Origin: Myxococcales bacterium | GTDB lineage: Bacteria; Myxococcota; Polyangia; Fen-1088 | DNA: 15,010 bases | Direction of reading: 5' to 3' | Assembly (NCBI GenBank): GCA_003153875.1 | Contig: PMBY01000390.1 | Location: 13,535 to 28,544, forward strand | Shown here: one piece after another, positions 5,934-13,736 of the stretch | Layout: every line of letters begins with the position of its first letter | Position numbering within the stretch: the first letter of the stretch is position 1 | Program-made: the position numbers and the translations under genes | The notes under the pieces: model-generated | Seen by the model: only the letters and a program-made list of their open reading frames with translations | What the model was told of the DNA's origin: nothing | Databases searched by the model: none

Positions 5934-8900
5934 ATGCACGGCACCCACGACTACCTGGCAGGGCTTGCGCAGATCCACACGCGGGAAAGCGTGGAGGAGC
6001 GCCGAGCACTATGGCGGCAGGGCTTGGCCAGCCTGGCGGTGGCGGCTTCGGATCAGCAACCCACGCCGCTCGAAGGCCTGGCCACCGAGCCCCTGTTGAA
6101 CAGCGTGCGGGTGGCTGTTTCCAGCGGGCTGCTCGACGACATGAGCTTCCTTTCGCGGCCCGTGGCCATGGCTGCGCTTTTCGAGCTAGCCGGTGCGTTG
6201 CCTCCTGGGCCCGAGAAGCGTGAGCTGGGCCGGCGGGTGTTGACGGCCCTGCACGAAGGGGACGCGGCTACCTTCGTGACGCTCGCGACCTCGCTGGCGT
6301 TGGCGTCGCCACGCGCGCTCGGGGGTTCCCTGGTGCGCGCCCGTGTGGCGCTTTCGCTGCGCCTGCCCATCGCGGCGGGTACCGGCGCGGACACCTTGGC
6401 CTTGGCGCTCATCTCGCGCCCCGAGTTGGAACGCGAATGGCTCACCGCCCATTCTCTCGGCGCTTTGCCCTCTCGTCGTCTGGCCGGGCGCCTGCTCGAA
6501 CGGGCCGCGCGCGAAGCCGCCCGTCGTGCCGAGGAGGGGGATGACAGCGGCGTGCGCGTCTTCGAGCGCCCGATGGTTCGCGCGGCGTGGAGCCGGCTCA
6601 TTGGCGATCGCGAGTCGCTGGTGTGGCGTCACGTGGCCGCCGCGCGTGGCCTGCTGGCCGCGGCCGTGCCCATGCGCGCAGAAGAAATCGATCGTGACCT
6701 TCAGCCCCGCCTGGGTCCCAGCGAATGGCGGCGCGCCGCCACCTCGCTGGCCGCCACGGTTGCGCACGATCCCGACAAGGCCCTGGCGCGCTGTTTGGAG
6801 ATCCTGGCCGGCGAGATCACAGCCAAGGATCCGGGCGTGGCTTCGGTGATGATCTTCGGCCTTTCGCGCGCGGTGGAAGAGGAGCCCGAGGCGTCGGAGG
6901 AGCTTCTGACCAAGCTGATCCTGGTGGGTGGCATCGAGGCCATCGAGGCGCTCGTCGATCTGCACGAGGAGCATTCGGGCAACCCCATCGGGGCGCAGGC
7001 GGCGTTCAGTGCTGTGCAGACCCTTCGCACGACCGCGCCGACCGATGATGACGGGGCCGTGGCACTGGTCCAGGCGCTCATGGACGACTTGGACATGAGT
7101 GCAGCCAGCCCGAAACCCACGTTGCGCACCACCCTCGCGGCTGCCTTGCGCATTTTCGCGGAAGGAGGCGATCTCGGCCCGGCAGCCGACGCGGCGCTGG
7201 CTGCGGCCAATCAGGCGATTTCCACCCTGGAGAATACTGGCGACTCCACGTCGGCGGACCGGCGAGCTTTGTTCCGCGCCCTGCGTGAGCTGGACGCCGG
7301 GCTTCTGCAAACCTCCACCCTCTCCGATCTGCTCACGGTTCGCAGCCGTGAGGATCCAGGCCCCGACGGCCCGCTCGCCGATATGTTGTGGCTTCTGGGA
7401 AGCTGGCTCCTCGGTCGCGAACAGCAGCCTTTGGTCGAGAAAACCATCCCGCACGTGACGCTTCGTTTTCGTCAGCTGCGGACCTTGCTCCACCTCGTGG
7501 ACGCAGAATTCGGCGCCCAGGACGAGCCGTCGATTCCTGTGCGCAGCCGCTGCACGCACACCTTCCGCATGTTGTGCGAGCGGGTACGCGGCGACACGGT
7601 CACGCCGCTGCGTCGGCTGACATGTGCCATCCTGGCCCGCGCGGCGGACGCGGTGGTGCGCGAGCAGGTGTACGAGCTGTCCGACGCCTTTATTGCCGCG
7701 TGTTGGTGCGTACAGAGCGCCGTGGACTTTCGCTGTCTGGCCGAGGCGTGTATGGCGCCGGAGTTCAGGGAGTTGTTCGCGGCCATGGCCGAGGTGGCTC
7801 TCCTGGTCGGCGAGCGCAGCGGCCGCCACGCGGATGAGCCGGCTTTGGTACACGGCCTGCGCGGTGTCGCGGAGGCTCTGCCTTCGGGCAGTTCGGCGCG
7901 AGTCGAAGGCCTGCGCCGCGGCCTGCTCAGCATCACGGGTGCGCTCGAGGCCTTCACCGATGCGCAGTGCGTGTCCGACTTGCGCCGCGGTGACGACGGC
8001 ACCGCGCTCGACCGACTGGCCGGGGCCATCACCTACGCGGCTCGTCTCATTGCCGGCGCCACGCGGAGAACCGGTCTGCGCGTGGGCTTTTTTCCGTCGT
8101 CCTCGACGCGTGGCTTGCGCAAGCTAGACGCCTGGGTTGAACGCGCCTTGCTGGAGAAAGACGAGGGCATGGGCGCTGCCGCTGCGGTCGCTGCCGAGGC
8201 GGTGCGACAGGATCTACCGCCGCTCTTCGCGGAAGTGGTCGGCCGGGTGCTCCTGCGCATCGGCCGCCTGCCGCGCGATCTGTCGGCCTCGGACGAGATG
8301 GCTCGCATCGTCCGGGTCGGGCGCCAGCTTCCCCTGCCGGCCTGGCTGCCGCCCAGCCGCACCCTCGGTGGATTCTACCTGCTGCGTCCCATCGGCACCG
8401 GCGCCGGGGGCTCGGTTTTTGTCGCCCGCCGGGCCGACGAGCGCCACGAAGAAACGGCCGAGACCTTCGCGCTGAAGGTGCCCGCGTACACCGGGGCCGC
8501 GGCTCACACACTGTCCGAAGAGGAATTCCTTCGTCTTTTCCGCGAAGAGGCGGGCGCGCTTCTGACCTTGCCCGGCCACAAGAACCTGGCCGGCTTTGTC
8601 ACCTTCGACGCCGGCGCCAAACCCAAGCCCATTCTAGTGATGGAGCTGGTGCAAGGCCCCACGCTGGAGCGTCTGCTCGACAAGCGAGCCATGTCCATGC
8701 CCAGGGCGCTGGATGTTCTCGACGGAGTGGCGGCAGGTCTCGAGGCGATGCACGGCGCGGGCATTGGTCACCTGGACGTCAAGCCGTCCAACGTGATCTT
8801 GCGCTACCCAAACGAAATCGGCCTGCAGACGCGCGGCCAGCAGGCCCCCAGCGTCGCTCCGGTGCTGGTGGACTTCGGCTTGGCTGGTCGCAAGGTGCGC

Positions 8901-9272
8901 CCCGGCTGCGGCAGCCCGTACTACGGCGCGCCCGAGGTTTGGGACACCGCGAGCTTCGGCGATCACGTAGACCCCCTGGCCACGGACGTGTACGCGTTTT
9001 CCTGTCTGGCTTATGAGATGTTGACTGGAATTACACTCTTTGGTGGGGACAGTCTGCCCGCGATCATTACCGCACATCTGACCCACGAAGAGGGCCCTGA
9101 ATCGTTGCGCTGGCTGCGCAAGCACGGTCAGGCAGCAGCCCTTGCCGACCTCCTGTCCATGGGTCTGCGCCGCAATCCCCACAAGCGTATGAGGTTGCCG
9201 GATATGCGCATCGCACTCGGCGAAATCGGCCGAAGTCGTTTGCGCGCTTTGAGCTGGCCGCTGCGGGCGTAG
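5934..9272 (+). CDS. Large Ser/Thr protein kinase with ~800-residue helical N-terminal region
   Basis: 1112 residues. Residues ~1-805 are almost entirely helical, rich in Ala/Leu/Arg/Glu, with HEAT/ARM-like spacing and no signal peptide or membrane segment. Residues ~811-1100 are a complete eukaryotic-type kinase. The glycine loop is G821-TGAGGSV, the ATP-anchoring lysine K848 is in FALKV, and the helix-C glutamate is in FREEAG. The catalytic loop is H946-LDVKPSN (D948, N953), then DFG at D980 and APE at 999-1001, with the terminal Arg in NPHKRM. HRD is HLD, so it is a non-RD kinase, less likely to need activation-loop phosphorylation. Such kinases phosphorylate Ser/Thr of partner proteins in the cytoplasm. 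No Shine-Dalgarno is evident before the ATG. TTGTTC and TACCCT (5888-5917, 18-nt spacer) are a very weak promoter candidate. Substrate unknown. Confidence 0.88.
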   Translation: MHGTHDYLAGLAQIHTRESVEERRALWRQGLASLAVAASDQQPTPLEGLATEPLLNSVRVAVSSGLLDDMSFLSRPVAMAALFELAGALPPGPEKRELGRRVLTALHEGDAATFVTLATSLALASPRALGGSLVRARVALSLRLPIAAGTGADTLALALISRPELEREWLTAHSLGALPSRRLAGRLLERAAREAARRAEEGDDSGVRVFERPMVRAAWSRLIGDRESLVWRHVAAARGLLAAAVPMRAEEIDRDLQPRLGPSEWRRAATSLAATVAHDPDKALARCLEILAGEITAKDPGVASVMIFGLSRAVEEEPEASEELLTKLILVGGIEAIEALVDLHEEHSGNPIGAQAAFSAVQTLRTTAPTDDDGAVALVQALMDDLDMSAASPKPTLRTTLAAALRIFAEGGDLGPAADAALAAANQAISTLENTGDSTSADRRALFRALRELDAGLLQTSTLSDLLTVRSREDPGPDGPLADMLWLLGSWLLGREQQPLVEKTIPHVTLRFRQLRTLLHLVDAEFGAQDEPSIPVRSRCTHTFRMLCERVRGDTVTPLRRLTCAILARAADAVVREQVYELSDAFIAACWCVQSAVDFRCLAEACMAPEFRELFAAMAEVALLVGERSGRHADEPALVHGLRGVAEALPSGSSARVEGLRRGLLSITGALEAFTDAQCVSDLRRGDDGTALDRLAGAITYAARLIAGATRRTGLRVGFFPSSSTRGLRKLDAWVERALLEKDEGMGAAAAVAAEAVRQDLPPLFAEVVGRVLLRIGRLPRDLSASDEMARIVRVGRQLPLPAWLPPSRTLGGFYLLRPIGTGAGGSVFVARRADERHEETAETFALKVPAYTGAAAHTLSEEEFLRLFREEAGALLTLPGHKNLAGFVTFDAGAKPKPILVMELVQGPTLERLLDKRAMSMPRALDVLDGVAAGLEAMHGAGIGHLDVKPSNVILRYPNEIGLQTRGQQAPSVAPVLVDFGLAGRKVRPGCGSPYYGAPEVWDTASFGDHVDPLATDVYAFSCLAYEMLTGITLFGGDSLPAIITAHLTHEEGPESLRWLRKHGQAAALADLLSMGLRRNPHKRMRLPDMRIALGEIGRSRLRALSWPLRA

Positions 9273-9992
9273 CTAGCTCGAAATGTCCTTCGACAGCGCT
9301 AGCACGCGGTTCACCACCGCATTCGTGCCGGCGCACTTGGGAACAAAGTCGTCGGCGCCAGTGGCGTGCAGGCAGTCCTGCAGCTCGACATCCGAACGGG
9401 CGGAAACCAGAACGATTCCTGTGCGCTGGCCCTGCGTGGCCTCGCGAAAACGGTCGCACAGTTCAGACACGTCCACGCCGGGCATCTGCACGTCGGTCAC
9501 CAGGATGCTCGGTCCGAAGGTCGCGCACAGGTCAAGCACTTCGCTGATGGTCGTGGCGGTGCGAACCTCGAAGCCGTTGCGTTCGAAGACGTGGGACAAA
9601 GCCCGCGCGGCAAATGGACTGTCGTCCACCACAAGGACGCGGCAAGGACGCCCTTCGAGGGCGTGCCCCGATTCGTGCTGGGCGGTCCAGCGTGCCTCCT
9701 CGTCGTCCAGCCCTTCGCGCATGGCGCGAACCGCTGCGGCGCAGGCAATACGAGCTTCGGCCATATCTTGCGTGCCCAGACGCCGAGCGGCTGCCTCTGC
9801 CTCTCGGGCCATCTGTGCGATTCGGGGCAGGTCGAGCATCGCGGCCTCACCCCAGATCAAGTGGATGTCCATCGCCAAGGCCCTGCCGTCTGCGTGCTCG
9901 GGAGAAGCAATGACCTTCTCTGCTCGTTCAAGCCTTCTCCTGGTCGAAGCGATGAACCTGGTCAGGAACTCCTTGTTACCGCTTGATGGCAT
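9273..9992 (-). CDS. HPt-receiver two-domain phosphotransfer protein
   Basis: 239 residues from ATG at 9992. The frame stays open to 10142, but those 50 residues look non-coding and a GGAG lies 12 nt upstream of the chosen ATG. Residues ~5-95 are a histidine-phosphotransfer (HPt) four-helix domain with H44 in IHLIWGEAAMLDL, matching the HPt 'H-x-L-K-G' motif apart from the Lys. After a short linker, residues ~117-235 are a receiver (REC) domain. Acidic pair D123/D124 is in LVVDDS, phospho-acceptor D167 in LVTDVQMPG, S197 in VLVSARS, and K219 in FVPK, so all phosphorylation residues are present. There is no DNA-binding output domain, so it probably relays phosphate or acts by protein contact. 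Its stop abuts the stop of the convergent kinase gene. No histidine kinase lies in the window. Confidence 0.85.
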   Translation of the reverse strand: MPSSGNKEFLTRFIASTRRRLERAEKVIASPEHADGRALAMDIHLIWGEAAMLDLPRIAQMAREAEAAARRLGTQDMAEARIACAAAVRAMREGLDDEEARWTAQHESGHALEGRPCRVLVVDDSPFAARALSHVFERNGFEVRTATTISEVLDLCATFGPSILVTDVQMPGVDVSELCDRFREATQGQRTGIVLVSARSDVELQDCLHATGADDFVPKCAGTNAVVNRVLALSKDISS

Positions 9993-10061
9993 TGAATTCG
10001 TGATCTCCAATACCAAGCAAATGTCATGCACAATCCTGCCTCCAGCGTTGTCGAGAAGTTG

Positions 10062-10079
10062 GGGCAGGCAAAATGCAAT
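10062..10079 (+). promoter_or_regulatory. Possible sigma-54 promoter
   Basis: GGGCAGG (10062-10068), 4 nt, then ATGCAAT (10073-10079). The GG and GC dinucleotides are separated by exactly 10 nt, as in sigma-54 -24/-12 promoters (TGGCACG-N4-TTGCW). Two positions of the -24 block and one of the -12 block deviate. It would drive the amidohydrolase gene from about 165 nt upstream. Confidence 0.2.
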
Positions 10080-10169
10080 GCGGCATCGCCAAGATGGCCC
10101 AGCAACGCCGGTTTCGGGACTCGAGCGCGGGAAGGGCAGCACATGTCAGAGCAGAGACGCAAAGCGTGA

Positions 10170-10185
10170 TGTCAATTTAATGACA
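10170..10185. promoter_or_regulatory. Dyad TGTCA-N6-TGACA, possible operator
   Basis: TGTCAATTTAATGACA is a 5-bp inverted repeat with an AT-rich 6-bp spacer, about 70 nt before the amidohydrolase start, in the AT-richest part of this intergenic space. A single TGTCA half-site also occurs at 10144-10148. It could bind a dimeric regulator of either flanking gene; none is encoded nearby. Confidence 0.35.
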
Positions 10186-10254
10186 GACTTTTTGCGGAAA
10201 ACCGGCACAAAATTGACGCCCGTGCGAGCGTGACCCGGAGTCGAAGGAACTGCC

Positions 10255-11082
10255 ATGAACGACCCAGTCTTGGATGGAATCATCGATTTTCACGCGCACG
10301 CCTTTCCCGACGCCCTGGCCGAACGGGCCATCGCGCACCTTGAAAAGGAGGGCAATGCCAGGGCTTTCCTCGATGGGAGGCTCTCCTCCCTGCTGGCCTC
10401 CATGGACAGCGCAGGCATCGAGCGCGCGGTGGTGTGCTCCATCGCAACCAAACCCGACCAGTTCGCGCCCATTCTCAAGTGGTCGCGCGAGATTGCCTCA
10501 CAGAGAATCGTCCCGCTTCCCTCGGTCCATCCCAAGGGACCGGATCCGGTTGGCAAGGCCCGGTTGGTGGCGCAGGCGGGTCTGCGTGGCATCAAGTTGC
10601 ACCCTTACTACCAGGACTTCGAACTCGACGACCCCGCGCTTTTCCACTTCTTTCGCGTGCTGGAGCAGATGGGCCTGCTGGTCGTCTGTCACACGGGATT
10701 TGACTTCGCATTCCCACGGGATCGGAGGGCCGATCCGGTGCGCATCGTCCGTCTGCTCGACAAGTTTCCTAACCTCAAATTCGTGGCGACTCATACCGGT
10801 GCGTGGGACGACTGGGACGAAGTCGAGCGTCACCTCCTCGGCAAACCCATCTACATGGAGATCTCCATGTCGTTGGAACAGCTCGGCCCTCAGCGGGGGC
10901 GTGAGTTTCTCACCGCCCACCCACCGGAGCGCATCCTCTTCGGCACCGACTCGCCTTGGGCCAGCCAGGCTGAGACGCTTCGTCTGGCCCGAGCGCTGGA
11001 TCTCGGTCTGGAACGCGAGCGCCGTCTCTTCTGGGAAAACGCACGGGCGCTGCTTGGTTCTCAGCCGCGACAAGTCCGCTAG
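10255..11082 (+). CDS. Amidohydrolase_2-family metal-dependent hydrolase
   Basis: 275 residues, the usual size for the PF04909 TIM-barrel family. The metal-binding strand-1 motif is D11-FHAH with H13 and H15. Later expected ligands and active-site residues follow: K114 in GIKLHP, H146 in VVCHTG, H180 in ATHTGAWDDW, and D232 in ILFGTDSPW. Members cleave C-N, C-C (decarboxylation) or ester bonds using one or two divalent metals in the cytoplasm, so the substrate is not readable from sequence. The start is supported by AAGGA 6 nt before the ATG. The gene stands alone between the divergent HPt-REC gene and the envelope genes, and no catabolic genes accompany it. Family confident, reaction unknown. 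Confidence 0.88.
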   Translation: MNDPVLDGIIDFHAHAFPDALAERAIAHLEKEGNARAFLDGRLSSLLASMDSAGIERAVVCSIATKPDQFAPILKWSREIASQRIVPLPSVHPKGPDPVGKARLVAQAGLRGIKLHPYYQDFELDDPALFHFFRVLEQMGLLVVCHTGFDFAFPRDRRADPVRIVRLLDKFPNLKFVATHTGAWDDWDEVERHLLGKPIYMEISMSLEQLGPQRGREFLTAHPPERILFGTDSPWASQAETLRLARALDLGLERERRLFWENARALLGSQPRQVR

Positions 11083-11127
11083 CGGCCCCGCTGCGCCTGC
11101 CGAGGAATTGCGTTTCGCGCACACGAC

Positions 11128-11156
11128 TGGAATCGATCGCTCGGGCTTGCCATAAT
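11128..11156 (+). promoter_or_regulatory. Candidate promoter for the lipoprotein/zinc-ribbon operon
   Basis: TGGAAT (11128-11133), a 17-nt spacer, then CATAAT (11151-11156). The -10 is preceded by TGC, making an extended -10. It lies in the 171-nt gap after the amidohydrolase. The -10 is good, the -35 poor. Transcription would start near 11163. Confidence 0.4.
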
Positions 11157-11253
11157 GCGGGTCACGCCCGGCCGCCGTCAGGGGTGATAGAAGGCGATCC
11201 AGATGGCCCCCGAAATTGCGGATGAGGGGTATATTCAGCCCTTGGAGATGACC

Positions 11254-11982
11254 GTGAACTCAACCGTCAAGATCTTCCTGGTGTTCGGACTGATTCTGAC
11301 CGCCCCTGTCGGCTGCGTTCCCCGCCGGGGTACCCAGGCGGGGGTCTGGGTCCCGCCGCCGCCGCCGCCGCCGCCGCCGCCCGCACCGCCACCCAAGAAG
11401 GTGAAGCTGGTCCTGCTGCCGGCCGAAAAGTTCTTGTTGCCCAACGTTGCCACCGCACTCAACGAAAAGCTGGTCAAGGCCCAGGTGCTGGGCGTGGACG
11501 AGCGAACGGTCGCCGCGATCAGCATGGAAACGGCGCAGGGGCAGGCCGAGTGTGTCCAGGCCAATGACGAGTGCTACATAAAGGTGGCCAAGTTGCTGGG
11601 TGGCGATCGTCTGCTGTGGGCCGAAATGGAGCGCGTCGGCAAGGGCAAGAAGAAAGGGCCGGTCAAGATCCTTGTCCTGCTGTTCGATGCCGAGAAGGGC
11701 ACGCTGATCAGCCGTGCTGAGGAAATCCTCAAGAATGACGTGGTCGACGAGTCGCTAGATAGACTGGTCGGCAGGGCTCTCTCGGACGGCGGTCCGACAG
11801 CGCCCCCGCCCCCGCCGCCGGCGCCTACTCCGGCCCCGCCGCCGGCACCGCTGCCGCCGCCGGCACCGCCCCCGCCGCCGGCGCCTACTCCGGCCCCGTC
11901 GCCGTCACCACCGCCTCCGTCTCCGCCAGCGCAAACGGTCGGTTCGCCTCCTCCACCCCCACCAGCGGCACCTGTCAAATGA
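11254..11982 (+). CDS. Proline-rich lipoprotein with central TolB-N/CsgG-like alpha/beta domain
   Basis: 242 residues from GTG at 11254. GGAG sits 6 nt before it and the resulting N-terminus, with K6 and lipobox APVGC, is an ideal lipoprotein signal. In-frame ATGs at 11248 and 11203 are alternatives; the latter has AGAAGG 8 nt upstream but would add a long acidic pre-sequence. After the acylated Cys come a run of ten prolines, then a folded domain of ~135 residues. It begins KVKLVLLPAE and contains two cysteines in AECVQANDECYIKVAKLLGGDRLLWAEME. Strand-helix order resembles the TolB-N/CsgG-like sensors common near PEGA proteins in myxobacteria, and the cysteines probably form a disulfide. The last ~60 residues are Pro/Ala repeats, perhaps spanning peptidoglycan. 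The stop overlaps the next start (ATGA). Function unknown. Confidence 0.78.
   Translation: MNSTVKIFLVFGLILTAPVGCVPRRGTQAGVWVPPPPPPPPPPAPPPKKVKLVLLPAEKFLLPNVATALNEKLVKAQVLGVDERTVAAISMETAQGQAECVQANDECYIKVAKLLGGDRLLWAEMERVGKGKKKGPVKILVLLFDAEKGTLISRAEEILKNDVVDESLDRLVGRALSDGGPTAPPPPPPAPTPAPPPAPLPPPAPPPPPAPTPAPSPSPPPPSPPAQTVGSPPPPPPAAPVK
11353..11379 (+). repeat. (CCG)9 microsatellite coding for polyproline
   Basis: Nine consecutive CCG codons followed by one CCC give ten prolines just after the lipoprotein's acylation site. Triplet slippage here would change linker length without breaking the frame. Confidence 0.85.
11806..11898 (+). repeat. 60-bp tandem duplication in the Pro/Ala tail
   Basis: The 33 bases at 11806-11838 recur identically at 11866-11898, exactly 60 bp apart, with a diverged CCG-rich filler between. 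The unit encodes PPPPPAPTPAPP-type residues. The pattern indicates recent in-frame duplication of the linker. Confidence 0.75.
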
Positions 11983-13553
11983 CCCCATCAAAGTGCCCCT
12001 ATTGCCAAGCCCCACTTCCGGCCGCCAAGCCGGGGGTAATACAGTCGGTCATCCTCTGCCAATCCTGTGGTAGGGCCATAGTCGTGGCAGGCCCCGCGGT
12101 GGGCAGCCCAGGTGCGGGCAGGCCGGCCTCGCCCGCCAAGACCCTCATGTGGACGGGCGGCCTTGTGCCTGGAGTTCCAGTCAAGCCCGCCGTCCCGCCA
12201 GCCACTGCGCCTTCGCGGCCGGGCGCCGCAGCCACTGACAAAGCCGTCTCGCCCGGATCAGCCGCTTCGCCGCCAGGTTCCGGCGTGGCTCCCAGGGATG
12301 CCAAGCCCGCAGGGTATGCCGCGGCCAGCGCCGCAGCGGCCAACAAGCGTCGAGTCGAGACTGCGGAGTTCGCGGTCGCCCCGACCATGGTTCCGCCCGC
12401 TCCCGGCACAATGGACGCGGCTGTGCGCTCCCCGCAAAGGCCCGCGGCCGACGCGAGTGGGCCGGCCCCGGGCGCCGTGGATGTGGACATGTTGTTTGAG
12501 AGCAGCGTGGCGCCGGCAGGTGGTGCCGTGGCCGCAGCAGAGCCCCCTGCCGCTGAGCCAACCCGGGAAGCGGGTGCCGCGCCCATGCCCGAAAATGGGC
12601 CGTCCACTGAGCGAAACAACGACAAGGGGCAAAAGAAAGCCGAGGGCACTGATGGGTCTGAGGCCGTCCCAGAATGGGCTGGTTCCGCGCCTTCGATAGG
12701 CACGGTGGTGCGCCTGAAAGGCGGCCAGCGCAAGCTCTACCTGGCTGCCGGCGGCGTGGGCGTCGTGGTGCTGGCGGCGGTGGGCGTGGCCGTCTTCGGA
12801 GTTGGTGGCAAGAAGCAGTCCGGGTCGGAACAGAAGCCGGCTCCGGTCAGTGCGGTGGTCGGGTCGGACAAGGCCGCCGCGCCTACGCAGCCTGCGACCG
12901 TCGAGAAGCCGGCCCTTCCTGCCGCAGTCGTGGAACCGGCCAAGCCTCAACCGGCGGCGGCCGAGAAGCCTCAGGCCCCGGCGGAGAGCAAGCCGGCAGC
13001 GGCCGAGAAAGTCGCTGCGCCGGCTGAGAAGCCGGCCCGGCCAGAGAAGGCCGCTCTCGCACCAAGTCCGCCGGCGGAAAAGCCGCGGCCCGTGGAAAGG
13101 AAGGTTGCGCCTGAGAAGCCGGCGCCTGCTGAACGCCCTGTCTCTGCAAAGCCTGTGGCTTCCCCCAAACCGGCCGTCGAGAAACCCGTCGCCGAAAAGG
13201 TGAAAGCGCCGAGCGAGCCGGCTGCGCCGTCGCCCGAGAAGAAGCAAGCAGAAGCCGCCGCGCCGGTAGCCCAGCCTGCCACCAACAGGACGCGGGAAGC
13301 GGCCGAGGCTTATCAGCGGGGGAATGCCAAGCTCCTAAACGGCGCCTTGCCCGAGGCCATTGCTGCCTTCTCAGAGGCGCTCAAGTTGAATCCCAAGGAT
13401 GCCCAGAGCCAGCGCGGCCTCGGCATGGCCTATGCCCAGTCCGGCGATGCGGCCCAGGCCGTGCGCCACTTCAAACTCTATCTCAAGGCTTCGCCCAGCG
13501 CGCCTGACCGCGCGCTCATCGAAAAGAGGATCGCTCAGCTTGGCGCCCGCTAG
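11979..13553 (+). CDS. Zinc-ribbon / transmembrane / Pro-Ala-Lys linker / TPR protein
   Basis: 524 residues; the ATG overlaps the lipoprotein stop (ATGA), so translation is coupled. Residues 1-35 form a zinc ribbon with C6-PYC9 and C27-QSC30. Residues ~40-245 are a low-complexity Pro/Ala/Gly linker. One hydrophobic helix (~254-275, YLAAGGVGVVVLAAVGVAVF) is flanked by KLY before and GGKK after. Residues ~280-435 are an EKPA/PAKP-rich linker of the TonB kind. Residues ~440-520 contain two TPR units (AYQRGNAKLLNGALPEAIAA and the following GLGMAYAQSGDAAQAV). With the ribbon cytoplasmic, the TPR end would lie in the periplasm and bind other envelope proteins. Similar zinc-ribbon/TM layouts occur in myxobacterial gliding and envelope proteins, but I cannot assign a process. 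Confidence 0.82.
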   Translation: MTPSKCPYCQAPLPAAKPGVIQSVILCQSCGRAIVVAGPAVGSPGAGRPASPAKTLMWTGGLVPGVPVKPAVPPATAPSRPGAAATDKAVSPGSAASPPGSGVAPRDAKPAGYAAASAAAANKRRVETAEFAVAPTMVPPAPGTMDAAVRSPQRPAADASGPAPGAVDVDMLFESSVAPAGGAVAAAEPPAAEPTREAGAAPMPENGPSTERNNDKGQKKAEGTDGSEAVPEWAGSAPSIGTVVRLKGGQRKLYLAAGGVGVVVLAAVGVAVFGVGGKKQSGSEQKPAPVSAVVGSDKAAAPTQPATVEKPALPAAVVEPAKPQPAAAEKPQAPAESKPAAAEKVAAPAEKPARPEKAALAPSPPAEKPRPVERKVAPEKPAPAERPVSAKPVASPKPAVEKPVAEKVKAPSEPAAPSPEKKQAEAAAPVAQPATNRTREAAEAYQRGNAKLLNGALPEAIAAFSEALKLNPKDAQSQRGLGMAYAQSGDAAQAVRHFKLYLKASPSAPDRALIEKRIAQLGAR

Positions 13554-13599
13554 TCTCTTCTGGCGGCTCTCGCCGGGCAAAGCCCAGTTGCTTTCGACC

Positions 13600-13628
13600 T
13601 GGCGGCGGGCGATTGAACCACGCCGCCA
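13600..13628 (+). terminator. Hairpin after the zinc-ribbon/TPR gene
   Basis: TGGCGGCG (13600-13607) pairs perfectly with CGCCGCCA (13621-13628) around a 13-nt loop, 47 nt after the stop codon. AAACATATT follows rather than T-residues, so termination may need Rho. The other 183 nt between the genes hold only a small CCTCG/CGAGG stem near 13655-13667. Confidence 0.35.
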
Positions 13629-13736
13629 AACATATTGATGATGACTACCATTGCCCGCCTCGAACCGAGGTGAGCCGGTTGGGGACGATTGAGTGGCAAG
13701 ACCAAATCACAAACCATCATCCGCAAAGGGGCCATC

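Noticed and set aside
6186..7853. 555-residue open frame on the minus strand
   Set aside because: It is antisense to the kinase gene's helical region. It is Arg/Gly/Gln-rich with no motif and no plausible start context.
3901..9272. Methylase, HsdS and kinase as one Pgl- or MADS-like defence system
   Set aside because: Those systems pair a methylase with a kinase, but here a hairpin and a gap separate them. No PglY/PglZ-like ATPase or phosphatase, nuclease or helicase is present, and the kinase's N-terminal region is unlike PglW as I know it.
9993..10142. Longer start for the HPt-REC gene (50 more residues)
   Set aside because: The extra residues resemble translated non-coding DNA, and the HPt domain begins directly after the ATG at 9992, which has a GGAG upstream.
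12258..13247. 329-residue Arg-rich minus-strand frame
   Set aside because: It mirrors the Pro/Ala/Lys linker of the zinc-ribbon protein; codon bias of low-complexity GC-rich sequence keeps the opposite strand open.
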